From an uncultured Burkholderiales bacterium (GTDB lineage Bacteria > Pseudomonadota > Gammaproteobacteria > Burkholderiales > Burkholderiaceae_E): a DNA stretch of 7,432 nucleotides. Made by a program: the position numbers and the translations under genes. Shown here piece after piece: positions 1 to 6,185 of the stretch. Position 1 is the first letter of the stretch; each line of letters begins with the position of its first letter. Under the pieces are notes generated by a model. The model did not search any database. It was given only the letters and a program-made list of their open reading frames with translations, and had not been told where the DNA came from. The stretch spans positions 1 through 7,432 of the forward strand of contig CAIXXI010000493.1 in assembly GCA_903923345.1 (NCBI GenBank), in the 5' to 3' direction.

Positions 1-2
1 AC

Positions 3-83
3 ATCTATGAGCGGAACATCGAGACGCTGAGGCGCCTGGGGCACGAAGGCTGGGCACGGCTCTGGGCCGGCTCGGCCCAATAG
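3..83 (+). CDS. C-terminal end of an unrecognised protein (5' truncated by window)
   Basis: An open frame enters from the left edge and ends at TAG 81-83, giving 26 residues: IYERNIETLRRLGHEGWARL followed by WAGSAQ. The amphipathic, Arg/Glu-rich helix followed by a short Trp-containing tail is protein-like, and its codon use (third-position G/C) fits the real genes in the window. I do not recognise the family from so short a tail and assign no function. The stop codon sits immediately after a strong GC hairpin (63-79). It is not obviously linked to the broken toxin-antitoxin locus that follows after an 80-bp gap. Confidence 0.45.
   Translation: MYERNIETLRRLGHEGWARLWAGSAQ
63..79 (+). terminator. 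GC hairpin at the end of the first gene, possible terminator
   Basis: TGGGCCG (63-69) pairs perfectly with CGGCCCA (73-79) around a GCT loop, giving a 7-bp, nearly all-GC stem ending just before the TAG stop. The T-tract expected of an intrinsic terminator is missing directly behind it; the nearest T run is at 102-105. It may slow or end transcription, or simply be a chance product of GC-rich coding sequence. Confidence 0.3.
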
Positions 84-103
84 CGACCAGGGCGGGCACC
101 GTT

Positions 104-149
104 TTGAAAATGTAAGTGCACGCACTCAGCCAAAGGCACTAGATATAAG
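104..149 (+). promoter_or_regulatory. AT-richer promoter candidate with AGTGC dyad
   Basis: This is the least GC-rich stretch near the left edge. It holds a -35-like TTGAAA (104-109), a perfect 5-bp dyad AGTGC-AC-GCACT (115-126), a further GCACT copy (136-140), and a -10-like TATAAG (144-149). The TTGAAA and TATAAG boxes are 34 bp apart, too far to form one sigma-70 promoter, and no good -35 lies 16-18 bp before TATAAG. A dyad just upstream of a -10 in front of a toxin-antitoxin-like pair would suit autoregulation by the antitoxin, but this is inference. Confidence 0.3.
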
Positions 150-162
150 GTGCGTAGACACA

Positions 163-459
163 TTGGCCGTACAGATCCAAAATGGATCTGATTGGATCCG
201 CTTCGGATCTTCGGTTTCAGCAGGCTCGCCACAGGCCGAACTGATGGCCATGCTGGAGTGGGCGTCGCAACTTGCACCCTCGCCGGCGGTCGGGTCCGAA
301 CCCGCTCTGAACCGTCTGCCGCCTGCGCCCAGTCAGCGGCCGCGGTTGACCGCGGATGAAGTCTACGAGCGGGCGCTCAAGCGGTTTCCAAATGGCACGG
401 ACAGTTCCGCGGACATCATTCGTGAGATGCGCGATACCCGATACGGTGACGGCTCGTGA
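163..459 (+). CDS. Small hypothetical protein, candidate antitoxin of a VapBC-like pair
   Basis: The 98-residue protein is not recognised from its sequence alone. It has a short N-terminal part (VQIQNGSDWIRFGSS), a Pro/Ala-rich middle (about residues 38-60), and a charged C-terminal helix with LTADEVYERALKRF (about 62-75) and SADIIREMRDTRY (about 82-94). Charged, partly disordered C-terminal tails of this kind are usual for VapB-type antitoxins, where they wrap the toxin. Its TGA stop (457-459) overlaps by GTGA the start of a PIN-domain toxin remnant, the classic antitoxin-first layout. The start is uncertain: TTG 163 has only a distant AAGG (147-150), and ATG 244 or 250 would give proteins of 71 or 69 residues. 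The antitoxin role is inferred from position, so it may now be an orphan. Confidence 0.5.
   Translation: MAVQIQNGSDWIRFGSSVSAGSPQAELMAMLEWASQLAPSPAVGSEPALNRLPPAPSQRPRLTADEVYERALKRFPNGTDSSADIIREMRDTRYGDGS
172..210. repeat. Cluster of two hairpins with four helically phased GATC sites
   Basis: CAGATCC (172-178) and GGATCTG (184-190) form a perfect 7-bp inverted repeat around AAAAT. GATCCG (195-200) and CGGATC (204-209) form a second around CTT. ATCCAA (175-180) can instead pair with TTGGAT (192-197), giving a mutually exclusive fold. GATC occurs at 174, 185, 195 and 206, steps of 11, 10 and 11 bp, so all four face one side of the helix. The cluster lies 9 nt into the candidate antitoxin frame if TTG 163 is the start, or in its 5' leader if ATG 244 is. 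It could be an operator, an RNA structure around the start, or a relic of a small palindromic repeat. Confidence 0.6.
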
Positions 460-735
460 GCCCGAACAGCTTGTTCGTCGCGGAGCCGCCGCATGATTTC
501 AGCCAAAGCAGCGCTCGCCGCGCTGAGTGACTTCGCAGACATGCAGATCGAATCATTGCCAGTGCCCCCGACCGAGGCCTTTATCCTGGCGCACCGCTAC
601 GACCTGTCGGGCTACGACGCGGCCTATCTGTGGCTCGCCAGCCACCTGCAGGCGCCCCTGGTCACCTTCGACGCCAGGCTCGGTGCAGCCGCCCTGAAAC
701 ACCTCGCCAGCGAAGACCCGCCCCAGCCCGGGTGA
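456..735 (+). pseudogene. VapC-like PIN-domain toxin, internally deleted and frameshifted
   Basis: PIN toxins of this group are Mg-dependent ribonucleases of about 130-150 residues. The start survives as GTG 456 (VSPNSLFVAEPP), overlapping the upstream stop by GTGA, but that frame ends at TGA 528-530 after 24 codons. The C-terminal half continues in another frame from about 493: SDFADMQIE, then RYDLSGYDAAYLWLASHLQA, then PLVTFDARLGAAALKHL. These carry the two late PIN acidic positions (YDAAYLWLA and TFDARL). The missing part, about 50 residues by memory of the family, includes the first catalytic Asp after beta-strand 1 and the central acidic residue. The break lies near 490-500, just after the EPP codons. 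An 80-residue product from ATG 493 is possible but should not be an active nuclease. The family match is from memory of the motif pattern. Confidence 0.75.
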
Positions 736-784
736 GATCGGTATCATCGGGCACAACACGCACTGACACAGCCACGCGTCGCCT

Positions 785-799
785 GGGGTCGGCCCCGAC
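785..799. other. Small GC dyad in the operon leader
   Basis: GTCGG (788-792) and CCGAC (795-799) form a dyad around CC, and GGGG (785-788) can alternatively pair with CCCC (793-796). It lies in the 97-bp gap (736-832) before the CoA ligase gene. It has no T-tract, so it is not a convincing terminator; an operator or leader hairpin is possible. A -10-like TATCAT is present at 742-747 but without a recognisable -35. In GC-rich DNA such short dyads arise by chance. Confidence 0.2.
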
Positions 800-832
800 A
801 CACAGGCTGATGCGACGACGGAGACACGTTCC

Positions 833-2542
833 ATGACCACCATCAACCGTGCCTCGGCAATTGCCGAGCTCACGGCGCCGGGTCAACCCTACGCGCTGCA
901 GACCCAATCCATTGAGGGTCGGGCCCTCAGAGTTTTCGTCAATGCGCCAAGCTCGCTGCGTGCGCTGTTTGAACAGGCCGTCAGCGACAAGACCTTTCTG
1001 ATCTACGACAACGAGCGCCTGTCATTTGCCCAGACCCAGGCGCTGGCGGCGCGGATCGCTCATGGCCTGGTGCATGACTTCAAGGTACAGCACGGCGATC
1101 GCATCGCCATCTCCATGCGCAATTACCCCGAGTGGGTGCTGGCCTTCATGGCGATCACCTCGGTGGGCGGCATTGCGGTAGCAATGAATGCGCTGTGGCA
1201 GCCTGAAGAACTGGCCTATGGGCTCAATGACTCAGGCGCCAAGGTGCTGTTCGCAGACTCGGAGCGCATTGACCGCCTGCAGCGCTGCGCGCAGCGCCCC
1301 GCCGTACAGGTGATTGCCGTGCGCACTGCAGATGTGCCCGCAGGCATGACAAGCCTGTCCGATCTGCTTGCGCGAGCAGGCGACGTCCCCATGCCCGCAG
1401 CCGAGATCAGGCCAGATGACTCCGCTACGGTCTTCTATACATCGGGCTCCACCGGCCATCCCAAGGGGGTGGTCAGCACCCATCGAGCGATTCTGTCGGC
1501 GCTGATGTCATGGGAGCTCGATGCCCATGCCGCAGCGCGCGTGGCCGGCATCGAAATCACGCCGCCCGCCGAACAAGGCGGCTCTCTGATGGCGGTGCCC
1601 TTCTTTCATGTGACTGGCTCACACGCCATCTTTTTGTCCAGCTACCGTGCGCAGCGCAAGCTGGTGTGCATGTACAAATGGGATGCGGCACTGGGCGCCG
1701 AACTCATCGAGCGCGAGCGCCTCACCTCGTTCATCGCCCCGGCCGCGATGACAGGCGATCTGGTGCGCTTTGCCCGCGCCAGCCATCGCGATCTGAGTTC
1801 GCTGCTGGCCGTGGGTGGGGGTGGTGCGCCGCGTGCGCCGGAACAGGTCGGTGAGATCGGCCGGGCCTTCGGGCAAGCCTTTCCAGGAACCGGTTGGGGC
1901 ATGACCGAAACCAATGCCATCGGCGTGGGCATCGGCGGTCAGGACTACCTCGATCGGCCCGCCAGTTCGGGGCGCTGCTCGGCCGTCATGGACCTCAAGA
2001 TCGTCGATGACTCCGGGCGCGAAGTGCCCACCGGCGAGCGCGGCGAACTGCTGGTGCGTGGCACGGGCATGTTCAGTGGCTACTGGAATCGCCCCGAAGT
2101 GAATGCCGAGATGATCGATGCGGACGGCTGGTTTCGCACCGGCGACATCGCGGTCTTCGATGACGAGGGCTATCTCTTCATCGTCGATCGCAGCAAAGAC
2201 CTGATCATCCGTGGCGGCGAGAACATCGGCTGCGGCGCAGTCGAGGCCGCGCTGCTCGAACATCCCCAGGTGCATGAAGCGGCGGTCTATGCCGTGCCGG
2301 ATGATCGACTGGGCGAGGAAGTGGGTGCCACGCTCCACTGCGACGCATCATTGAGCGTCGAGTCATTGCGCGAGTTCCTGAAAGACCGACTGGCGCAATT
2401 TGAAATGCCCCGTTACATCCAGGCCCGCACCGAGCCGCTGACCCGCACGCCATCAGGCAAGATCTTCAAACGGCAGTTGCGCGATGAGGCCGTGGCTGAA
2501 CTGCAGGCCGCAACGCGCCTCAACAAGGAAAACCAGGCATGA
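833..2542 (+). CDS. AMP-forming acyl-CoA ligase (class I adenylate-forming enzyme)
   Basis: This 569-residue cytosolic enzyme should activate a carboxylic acid with ATP, through an acyl-adenylate, to its CoA thioester. The family core motifs are all present: the P-loop TSGSTGHPKG (203-212), the GWGMTET adenine motif (354-360), GWFRTGD with the ribose-binding Asp (432-438), VDRSKDLIIRGGENI around the hinge (451-465), and TPSGK with the catalytic Lys (Lys543). After GGENI the usual glutamate of the E-V-E segment is Ala469, a small departure. Length is normal for medium/long-chain and substituted acyl-CoA synthetases; the acid cannot be read from the sequence. ATG 833 is preceded by GGAG (820-823) at 9 nt, so the start is secure. 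It is the first gene of a four-gene operon and overlaps the kinase gene by ATGA. With that neighbour it occupies the role LvaE has in the levulinate pathway, but orthology is not shown. Confidence 0.96.
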   Translation: MTTINRASAIAELTAPGQPYALQTQSIEGRALRVFVNAPSSLRALFEQAVSDKTFLIYDNERLSFAQTQALAARIAHGLVHDFKVQHGDRIAISMRNYPEWVLAFMAITSVGGIAVAMNALWQPEELAYGLNDSGAKVLFADSERIDRLQRCAQRPAVQVIAVRTADVPAGMTSLSDLLARAGDVPMPAAEIRPDDSATVFYTSGSTGHPKGVVSTHRAILSALMSWELDAHAAARVAGIEITPPAEQGGSLMAVPFFHVTGSHAIFLSSYRAQRKLVCMYKWDAALGAELIERERLTSFIAPAAMTGDLVRFARASHRDLSSLLAVGGGGAPRAPEQVGEIGRAFGQAFPGTGWGMTETNAIGVGIGGQDYLDRPASSGRCSAVMDLKIVDDSGREVPTGERGELLVRGTGMFSGYWNRPEVNAEMIDADGWFRTGDIAVFDDEGYLFIVDRSKDLIIRGGENIGCGAVEAALLEHPQVHEAAVYAVPDDRLGEEVGATLHCDASLSVESLREFLKDRLAQFEMPRYIQARTEPLTRTPSGKIFKRQLRDEAVAELQAATRLNKENQA

Positions 2543-3621
2543 CCGAAACCGCTCACGATGCCTCAGCCGGCAGCGCCACCCCGGGCTACGATGTCCCGGC
2601 CGTCGAGGCCTGGATTGCAGCCCATGTGCCGCAACTCAAGCCGCCGCTGACCTGGCTGCGCCTCGAAGGCGGCCATTCCAACCTCACCTTCAAGCTGCGC
2701 GATGCGCAAGGCCATGAGGCGGTGATTCGCCGCCCACCGATGGGCGAACTGCTCCCCAAGGCGCATGACATGGGTCGCGAATGGTCGGTGATCCGGGCAC
2801 TCGGCGACACGCCGGTGCCGGTGCCGGCAGCGCTGGGCTTCTGTGAAGACCCGTCGGTCACAGGAGCACATTTCTACGTCATGGGCATGATCGACGGACA
2901 TCCGCTCTACAAGGCGGACGACACGCGTCAATGGGTGCCGCAAGACCGTCGCATGATCATGTCGGATTCATTCATCGATGTACTGGCCGATCTGCATTCG
3001 GTCGACCCCGATGCGGTCGGCCTGAGCGACCTGGGCAAGAAAGACGACTACATCGGCCGTCAGCTCAAGACCTGGTATCGGTCGTGGCTGGCCTCGGCGC
3101 AGCCCGCGCAATATGACGACGAGCGCGCCCACTCGCTGCAGAAGTATTTTCTGGAGAACACGCCCGAGCAGGGGCCGGCGCGGGTGGTTCATGGCGACTA
3201 CGGCCTGCACAACACCCTGATCGGTCCGGATGGCCGGATTGCGGCGGTGGTCGACTGGGAAATCTCAACCCTGGGAGACCCCTTGGCCGACCTCGCCTAC
3301 GCACTGAATCAGTGGTTCGATCCAAGCGATCCGCCCAATCCACGAGTCGATCCGCCCACGTCGCTGCCCGGATTTGCCCAAAGGCCTTATCTGGCCGACC
3401 GCTATGCAGCGCGCACCGGGCGCGATCTGTCCAGACTGGATTTCTATGTGGGTTTCAACCGCTGGAAAACCGCTGCGATTCTGCACGGCGTCTATGCCCG
3501 ATACATGGAAGGCAAGAAGAGCTCGGACGGGGTCGACATGCCAGGACTGCGCCGAGGCATCGACCAGGCGCTGATGCTTTCCGAGCAGGCTGTCGAGCGC
3601 CAAATCCGTTCCGGGGCTTGA
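2539..3621 (+). CDS. APH-like phosphotransferase (LvaA / ACAD10-ACAD11 kinase type)
   Basis: This 360-residue protein-kinase-fold small-molecule kinase has a nucleotide-binding loop RLEGGHSNLTFKL (41-53) and AVIRRPPMGELLPKAHDMGREW (61-82), typical of the acyl-CoA-linked phosphotransferase group. It then has FYVMGMIDG at the hinge (112-120), the catalytic loop VVHGDYGLHN (Asp220, Asn225), and the metal-binding VVDWE (Asp239), followed by STLGDPLADLAY. All catalytic residues are intact. Relatives include the APH domain of ACAD10/ACAD11 and LvaA, which phosphorylate the 4-hydroxyl of 4-hydroxyacyl-CoAs before elimination; they are not antibiotic-resistance enzymes. The gene begins inside the ligase stop (ATGA, 2539-2542), so translation is probably coupled and the ligase product is the likely source of its substrate. 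The exact substrate and the hydroxyl position are inferred. No acyl-CoA dehydrogenase, the usual partner, lies in the window. Confidence 0.94.
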   Translation: MTETAHDASAGSATPGYDVPAVEAWIAAHVPQLKPPLTWLRLEGGHSNLTFKLRDAQGHEAVIRRPPMGELLPKAHDMGREWSVIRALGDTPVPVPAALGFCEDPSVTGAHFYVMGMIDGHPLYKADDTRQWVPQDRRMIMSDSFIDVLADLHSVDPDAVGLSDLGKKDDYIGRQLKTWYRSWLASAQPAQYDDERAHSLQKYFLENTPEQGPARVVHGDYGLHNTLIGPDGRIAAVVDWEISTLGDPLADLAYALNQWFDPSDPPNPRVDPPTSLPGFAQRPYLADRYAARTGRDLSRLDFYVGFNRWKTAAILHGVYARYMEGKKSSDGVDMPGLRRGIDQALMLSEQAVERQIRSGA

Positions 3622-3622
3622 A

Positions 3623-5338
3623 TTGAAGCCGTCCTCAATCCAGTTCGGCGTTGACGAGCGCCCGCCCATCGGGATCTCGGTCGGCAGCGCGATCCAGCAT
3701 TGGATGTTGGGGCTTGCCAGCCTGGGGTTTCCCCTTCTCGTGATCGACGAAGCCAGGCGTCTGGGTCTGATCAATGCCGACCAGACCCACAGCATGCTGA
3801 TGATGTCCTATCTGGCGCTGGGATTTTCGACATTCCTGCAAGCGCTGCGCGGGCGACTGGTCGGTGCAGGCTTTCTGATCCCCACGGTTTATACCGCAGC
3901 CTTTCTGCCGGCCAATCTGGCGGCACTGCAAGTCGGCGGGCTGGGGCTGGTGTTTGGAATGACGATCTTTGCCGGGCTGTTCGAGGTGGTGCTTGCATCC
4001 TTCATCCGGCGATTTCCTCAGCTGTTCCCCGCCGAAGTGACCGGCATCATCGTCTTGCTGGTCGGACTGGTGCTGGGCATGATCGGCATCCGGCTGATGT
4101 TTTCACTGTCTCCTGCCGGTGCCCCAGGCGACGCAACGCCCTTCAGTGCCCTGCTGGCCTGCATCACGATGCTGGTGGCGATCGCCCTGGCCGTCTGGTC
4201 CAAAGGCACGCTGAGAGCCCTGAGCGTCATGATCGGCATGGTCGTGGGCACCGTGGCCAGTCTGGTGCTGACAGACGCATCGCTGGCATCGCTCGTCAGC
4301 GACCGGCAGCCCGCCTCATTCATCTGGCCGATCGCGATTCCGAGTTTCAACCTGGATTTCGTCTTTCCCTATGCCACGGCGGCGCTGGTGTGCGCCCTCA
4401 GGGCGGTCGGCGACATCACCATCTCGCAGCGCATCAACGACACCGACTGGCGACGTCCCGATCAGACCTCGATCGGCAAAGGCGTGGTGGCCGATGGGCT
4501 GGGCAACGTCGCGGCGGGCATGCTGGGCACCGTCGGCCTGAACACCTTCTCCGGATCCGTCGGTTTGTCTCTGGCGACCGGAATCACCTCACGTCGGGTC
4601 GGATTTGTGCTGGCGGCAGTGTATGCAGTGGCTGCGCTGACGCCTGGCATTGCCAGCCTTGCGCTCCATATTCCCCGCGCAGTTCTGGGTGCGGCCATGC
4701 TGCTGTCAGCCTGCTTCATTCTCACCAATGCGATGCAATCCATTGTTTCTCAGGCGCTGGACAACCGGAAAATCCTCGTCGTGTCTCTGGCCTTCTTTTT
4801 CGGGCTGTCACGTCATTTCTACCCCGGGCTCTATGGCGAACTGCCGGGCTGGTTGCGTCAGTTGCTGGACTCCGAATTGACCGTCGGCGTGCTCGTGTTG
4901 CTGGTTCTGGTGCCGCTGTTTCGGCTCGGCACCAAACGCACGCGGCAAGCCAGCCTGAGCCTCGATGGCAGCCAGCATGAAGCGGTGTTTCGCTTCGTTC
5001 AGGATTCAGCTGCCAGCCTGGGATCGCGCACGGATTCGATGACCCGTGCGGTCATGGCTGCGACGGAATTCATCGAGCTGGCGCCGTCTGTCGTGGATGC
5101 AGGCACACCGATTGCCGTGTCTGCGACCTACGACGACTTCACCCTGCGGATCCATTTCCGATACACCGGACAAGCCCTCGAGAAACCGAAGCCCGCGCGC
5201 ACGCCCGAGCCCATCAACCCGGAAATCGATGACGCGTCGATCCAGCGAGTCAGCCTGTCCCTGATGACCCGGCTGTGCGACGAGGTCAAATTAGGTCAGT
5301 CGGGGCAGGACTGTTCAGTACAGTTGAGCTTTCGCTGA
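3623..5338 (+). CDS. NCS2/UraA-fold permease with fused C-terminal degenerate HATPase-like domain
   Basis: This 571-residue inner-membrane transporter has about 14 hydrophobic segments (residues 17-435) and a soluble tail of about 130 residues. NCS2/NAT hallmarks are the QH pair in TM1 (Gln25-His26), the TM8 segment ALVCALRAVGDITIS (254-268), and the TM10 segment NTFSGSVGLSLATGITSR (307-324). In known purine and uracil permeases TM8 carries a substrate-binding Glu and TM10 a Q/E-N-x-G; here these are Arg260 and G-S-V-G (311-314). The substrate is therefore probably not a standard nucleobase. The tail (about 448-571) resembles an RsbW/histidine-kinase ATPase fold (helix AVMAATEFIEL, strands AVSATYDD and LRIHFRYTG, then SLMTRLCDEVKL and SVQLSF), but lacks the N-box Asn and the D-x-G motif, so ATP binding is doubtful. 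The start is TTG 3623, 1 nt after the kinase stop, with GGGG 3613-3616 as a weak ribosome site; the next ATG would cut into TM1. Confidence 0.9.
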   Translation: MKPSSIQFGVDERPPIGISVGSAIQHWMLGLASLGFPLLVIDEARRLGLINADQTHSMLMMSYLALGFSTFLQALRGRLVGAGFLIPTVYTAAFLPANLAALQVGGLGLVFGMTIFAGLFEVVLASFIRRFPQLFPAEVTGIIVLLVGLVLGMIGIRLMFSLSPAGAPGDATPFSALLACITMLVAIALAVWSKGTLRALSVMIGMVVGTVASLVLTDASLASLVSDRQPASFIWPIAIPSFNLDFVFPYATAALVCALRAVGDITISQRINDTDWRRPDQTSIGKGVVADGLGNVAAGMLGTVGLNTFSGSVGLSLATGITSRRVGFVLAAVYAVAALTPGIASLALHIPRAVLGAAMLLSACFILTNAMQSIVSQALDNRKILVVSLAFFFGLSRHFYPGLYGELPGWLRQLLDSELTVGVLVLLVLVPLFRLGTKRTRQASLSLDGSQHEAVFRFVQDSAASLGSRTDSMTRAVMAATEFIELAPSVVDAGTPIAVSATYDDFTLRIHFRYTGQALEKPKPARTPEPINPEIDDASIQRVSLSLMTRLCDEVKLGQSGQDCSVQLSFR

Positions 5339-5363
5339 AACGCCCACTCATCAGGAGACCCCC

Positions 5364-6185
5364 ATGAGCACCCTAGAAACCGGCACTAACGATCTGCTGG
5401 CCACCCTTGACGCCGGCATCCTCACATTGACCCTGAATCGGCCTGAAGCACGCAATGCGATGTCAGCCGACATGAACGCGGCCTTGCAGACGCAACTGGC
5501 ACGCGCCGAGTTCGATCCGGAGGTCAAGGTCATCGTTCTGACCGGCGCCGGCAATGGCTTTTGTGCAGGCGGGGACGTCAAAGGCATGGCCGCCCGCGGC
5601 GACGGGACGGTTGGCAACAACACCATCGACGGCAAGATTCATCAGCAGCGTATCAATCAGCGAGCAACCGCCGGCAAGCTCTTTACGATGCCCAAGCCCA
5701 CGATCGCATCCTTGCCTGGTCCGGCTGCGGGTGCCGGTTTTTCGCTGGCCTGCGCCTGCGACCTTCGGGTGATGTCGAGCACGGCGATCATGACCACCGC
5801 GTTTGCACGGGTCGGTTTCTCGGGTGACTACGGCGGAACCTACTTTCTGACCCAGCTGGTGGGATCCGCCAAAGCCCGGGAGCTGTACTTCCTGTCTGAT
5901 CGCATCAGCGCCGACGAGGCCTATCGACTGGGTCTGGCCAACTGGGTGTGCGCGCCGGAAGCGCTCGAGGCCAAGACCCGCGAGATCGCGCTCAGGCTGG
6001 CCAAGGGTCCGACGGTCGCCTATCGGTACATGAAAGAAAATCTGAATCGGGCGATGGCCGGCGAGATGGGCGAATGCCTTGATCTGGAAGCCACCCACCA
6101 TGTGCACTGCGGTCAGACCGAGGACCACCGCGAGGCCACCAAGGCCTTCGTCGCCAAGCGCGAGCCCGTCTTCAACGGGCGCTGA
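5364..6185 (+). CDS. Crotonase-fold enoyl-CoA hydratase/isomerase family protein with atypical active site
   Basis: This 273-residue protein spans a complete crotonase domain, which normally acts on acyl-CoA thioesters as a trimer or hexamer in the cytosol. NRPEARNAMS (25-34), the oxyanion segment FCAGGD (66-71), and GPAAGAGFSLACACDLRV (119-136) define the fold, followed by GFSGDYGGTYFLTQLVG (151-167) and SDRISADEAYRLGLAN. Aligned by eye to rat mitochondrial enoyl-CoA hydratase, the two catalytic glutamates (Glu144, Glu164) are Ser127 and Phe147. Asp155 sits in the SGDYGG turn, where PaaG-type isomerases and 4-chlorobenzoyl-CoA dehalogenase carry a working Asp. It is therefore better viewed as an isomerase, lyase or novel activity than as a hydratase. 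ATG 5364 follows AGGAG (5353-5357) at 6 nt. It is the last gene of the operon, 25 nt after the transporter; its stop lies inside the convergent LysR gene. Confidence 0.93.
   Translation: MSTLETGTNDLLATLDAGILTLTLNRPEARNAMSADMNAALQTQLARAEFDPEVKVIVLTGAGNGFCAGGDVKGMAARGDGTVGNNTIDGKIHQQRINQRATAGKLFTMPKPTIASLPGPAAGAGFSLACACDLRVMSSTAIMTTAFARVGFSGDYGGTYFLTQLVGSAKARELYFLSDRISADEAYRLGLANWVCAPEALEAKTREIALRLAKGPTVAYRYMKENLNRAMAGEMGECLDLEATHHVHCGQTEDHREATKAFVAKREPVFNGR

Noticed and set aside
1..735. Insertion sequence, CRISPR array or tRNA-associated integration site
   Set aside because: There is no transposase reading frame, no regularly spaced identical repeats with spacers, and no cloverleaf sequence. 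The inverted repeats are short and local.
736..832. A strong sigma-70 promoter for the operon
   Set aside because: TATCAT (742-747) resembles a -10, but no -35 lies at a suitable distance, so no promoter is called.
1619..2338. A 239-codon minus-strand open frame inside the CoA ligase gene
   Set aside because: It is antisense to conserved adenylation motifs and has no start signal or family signature.
2539..3621. Antibiotic (aminoglycoside) resistance kinase
   Set aside because: The APH fold is shared, but the RRPPxGxLLPxAHDMxREW segment and the coupling to an acyl-CoA ligase point to the acyl-CoA metabolism group, and no resistance-associated mobile context is visible.
3265..3795. A minus-strand open frame across the kinase-transporter junction
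   Set aside because: It overlaps the conserved ends of two real genes and shows no domain or ribosome site.
3700..4980. A 426-codon plus-strand open frame overlapping the transporter gene
   Set aside because: It lies wholly within the transporter in another frame, is rich in Arg/Gly/His/Cys without any hydrophobic or domain pattern, and has no ribosome site. It is a by-product of GC-rich codon use.
3623..5338. SulP-type anion transporter with a STAS domain
   Set aside because: The TM1 QH pair and TM8 GDITxS pattern are NCS2-like, and the tail lacks the STAS pattern and instead follows an ATPase-like strand/helix order.
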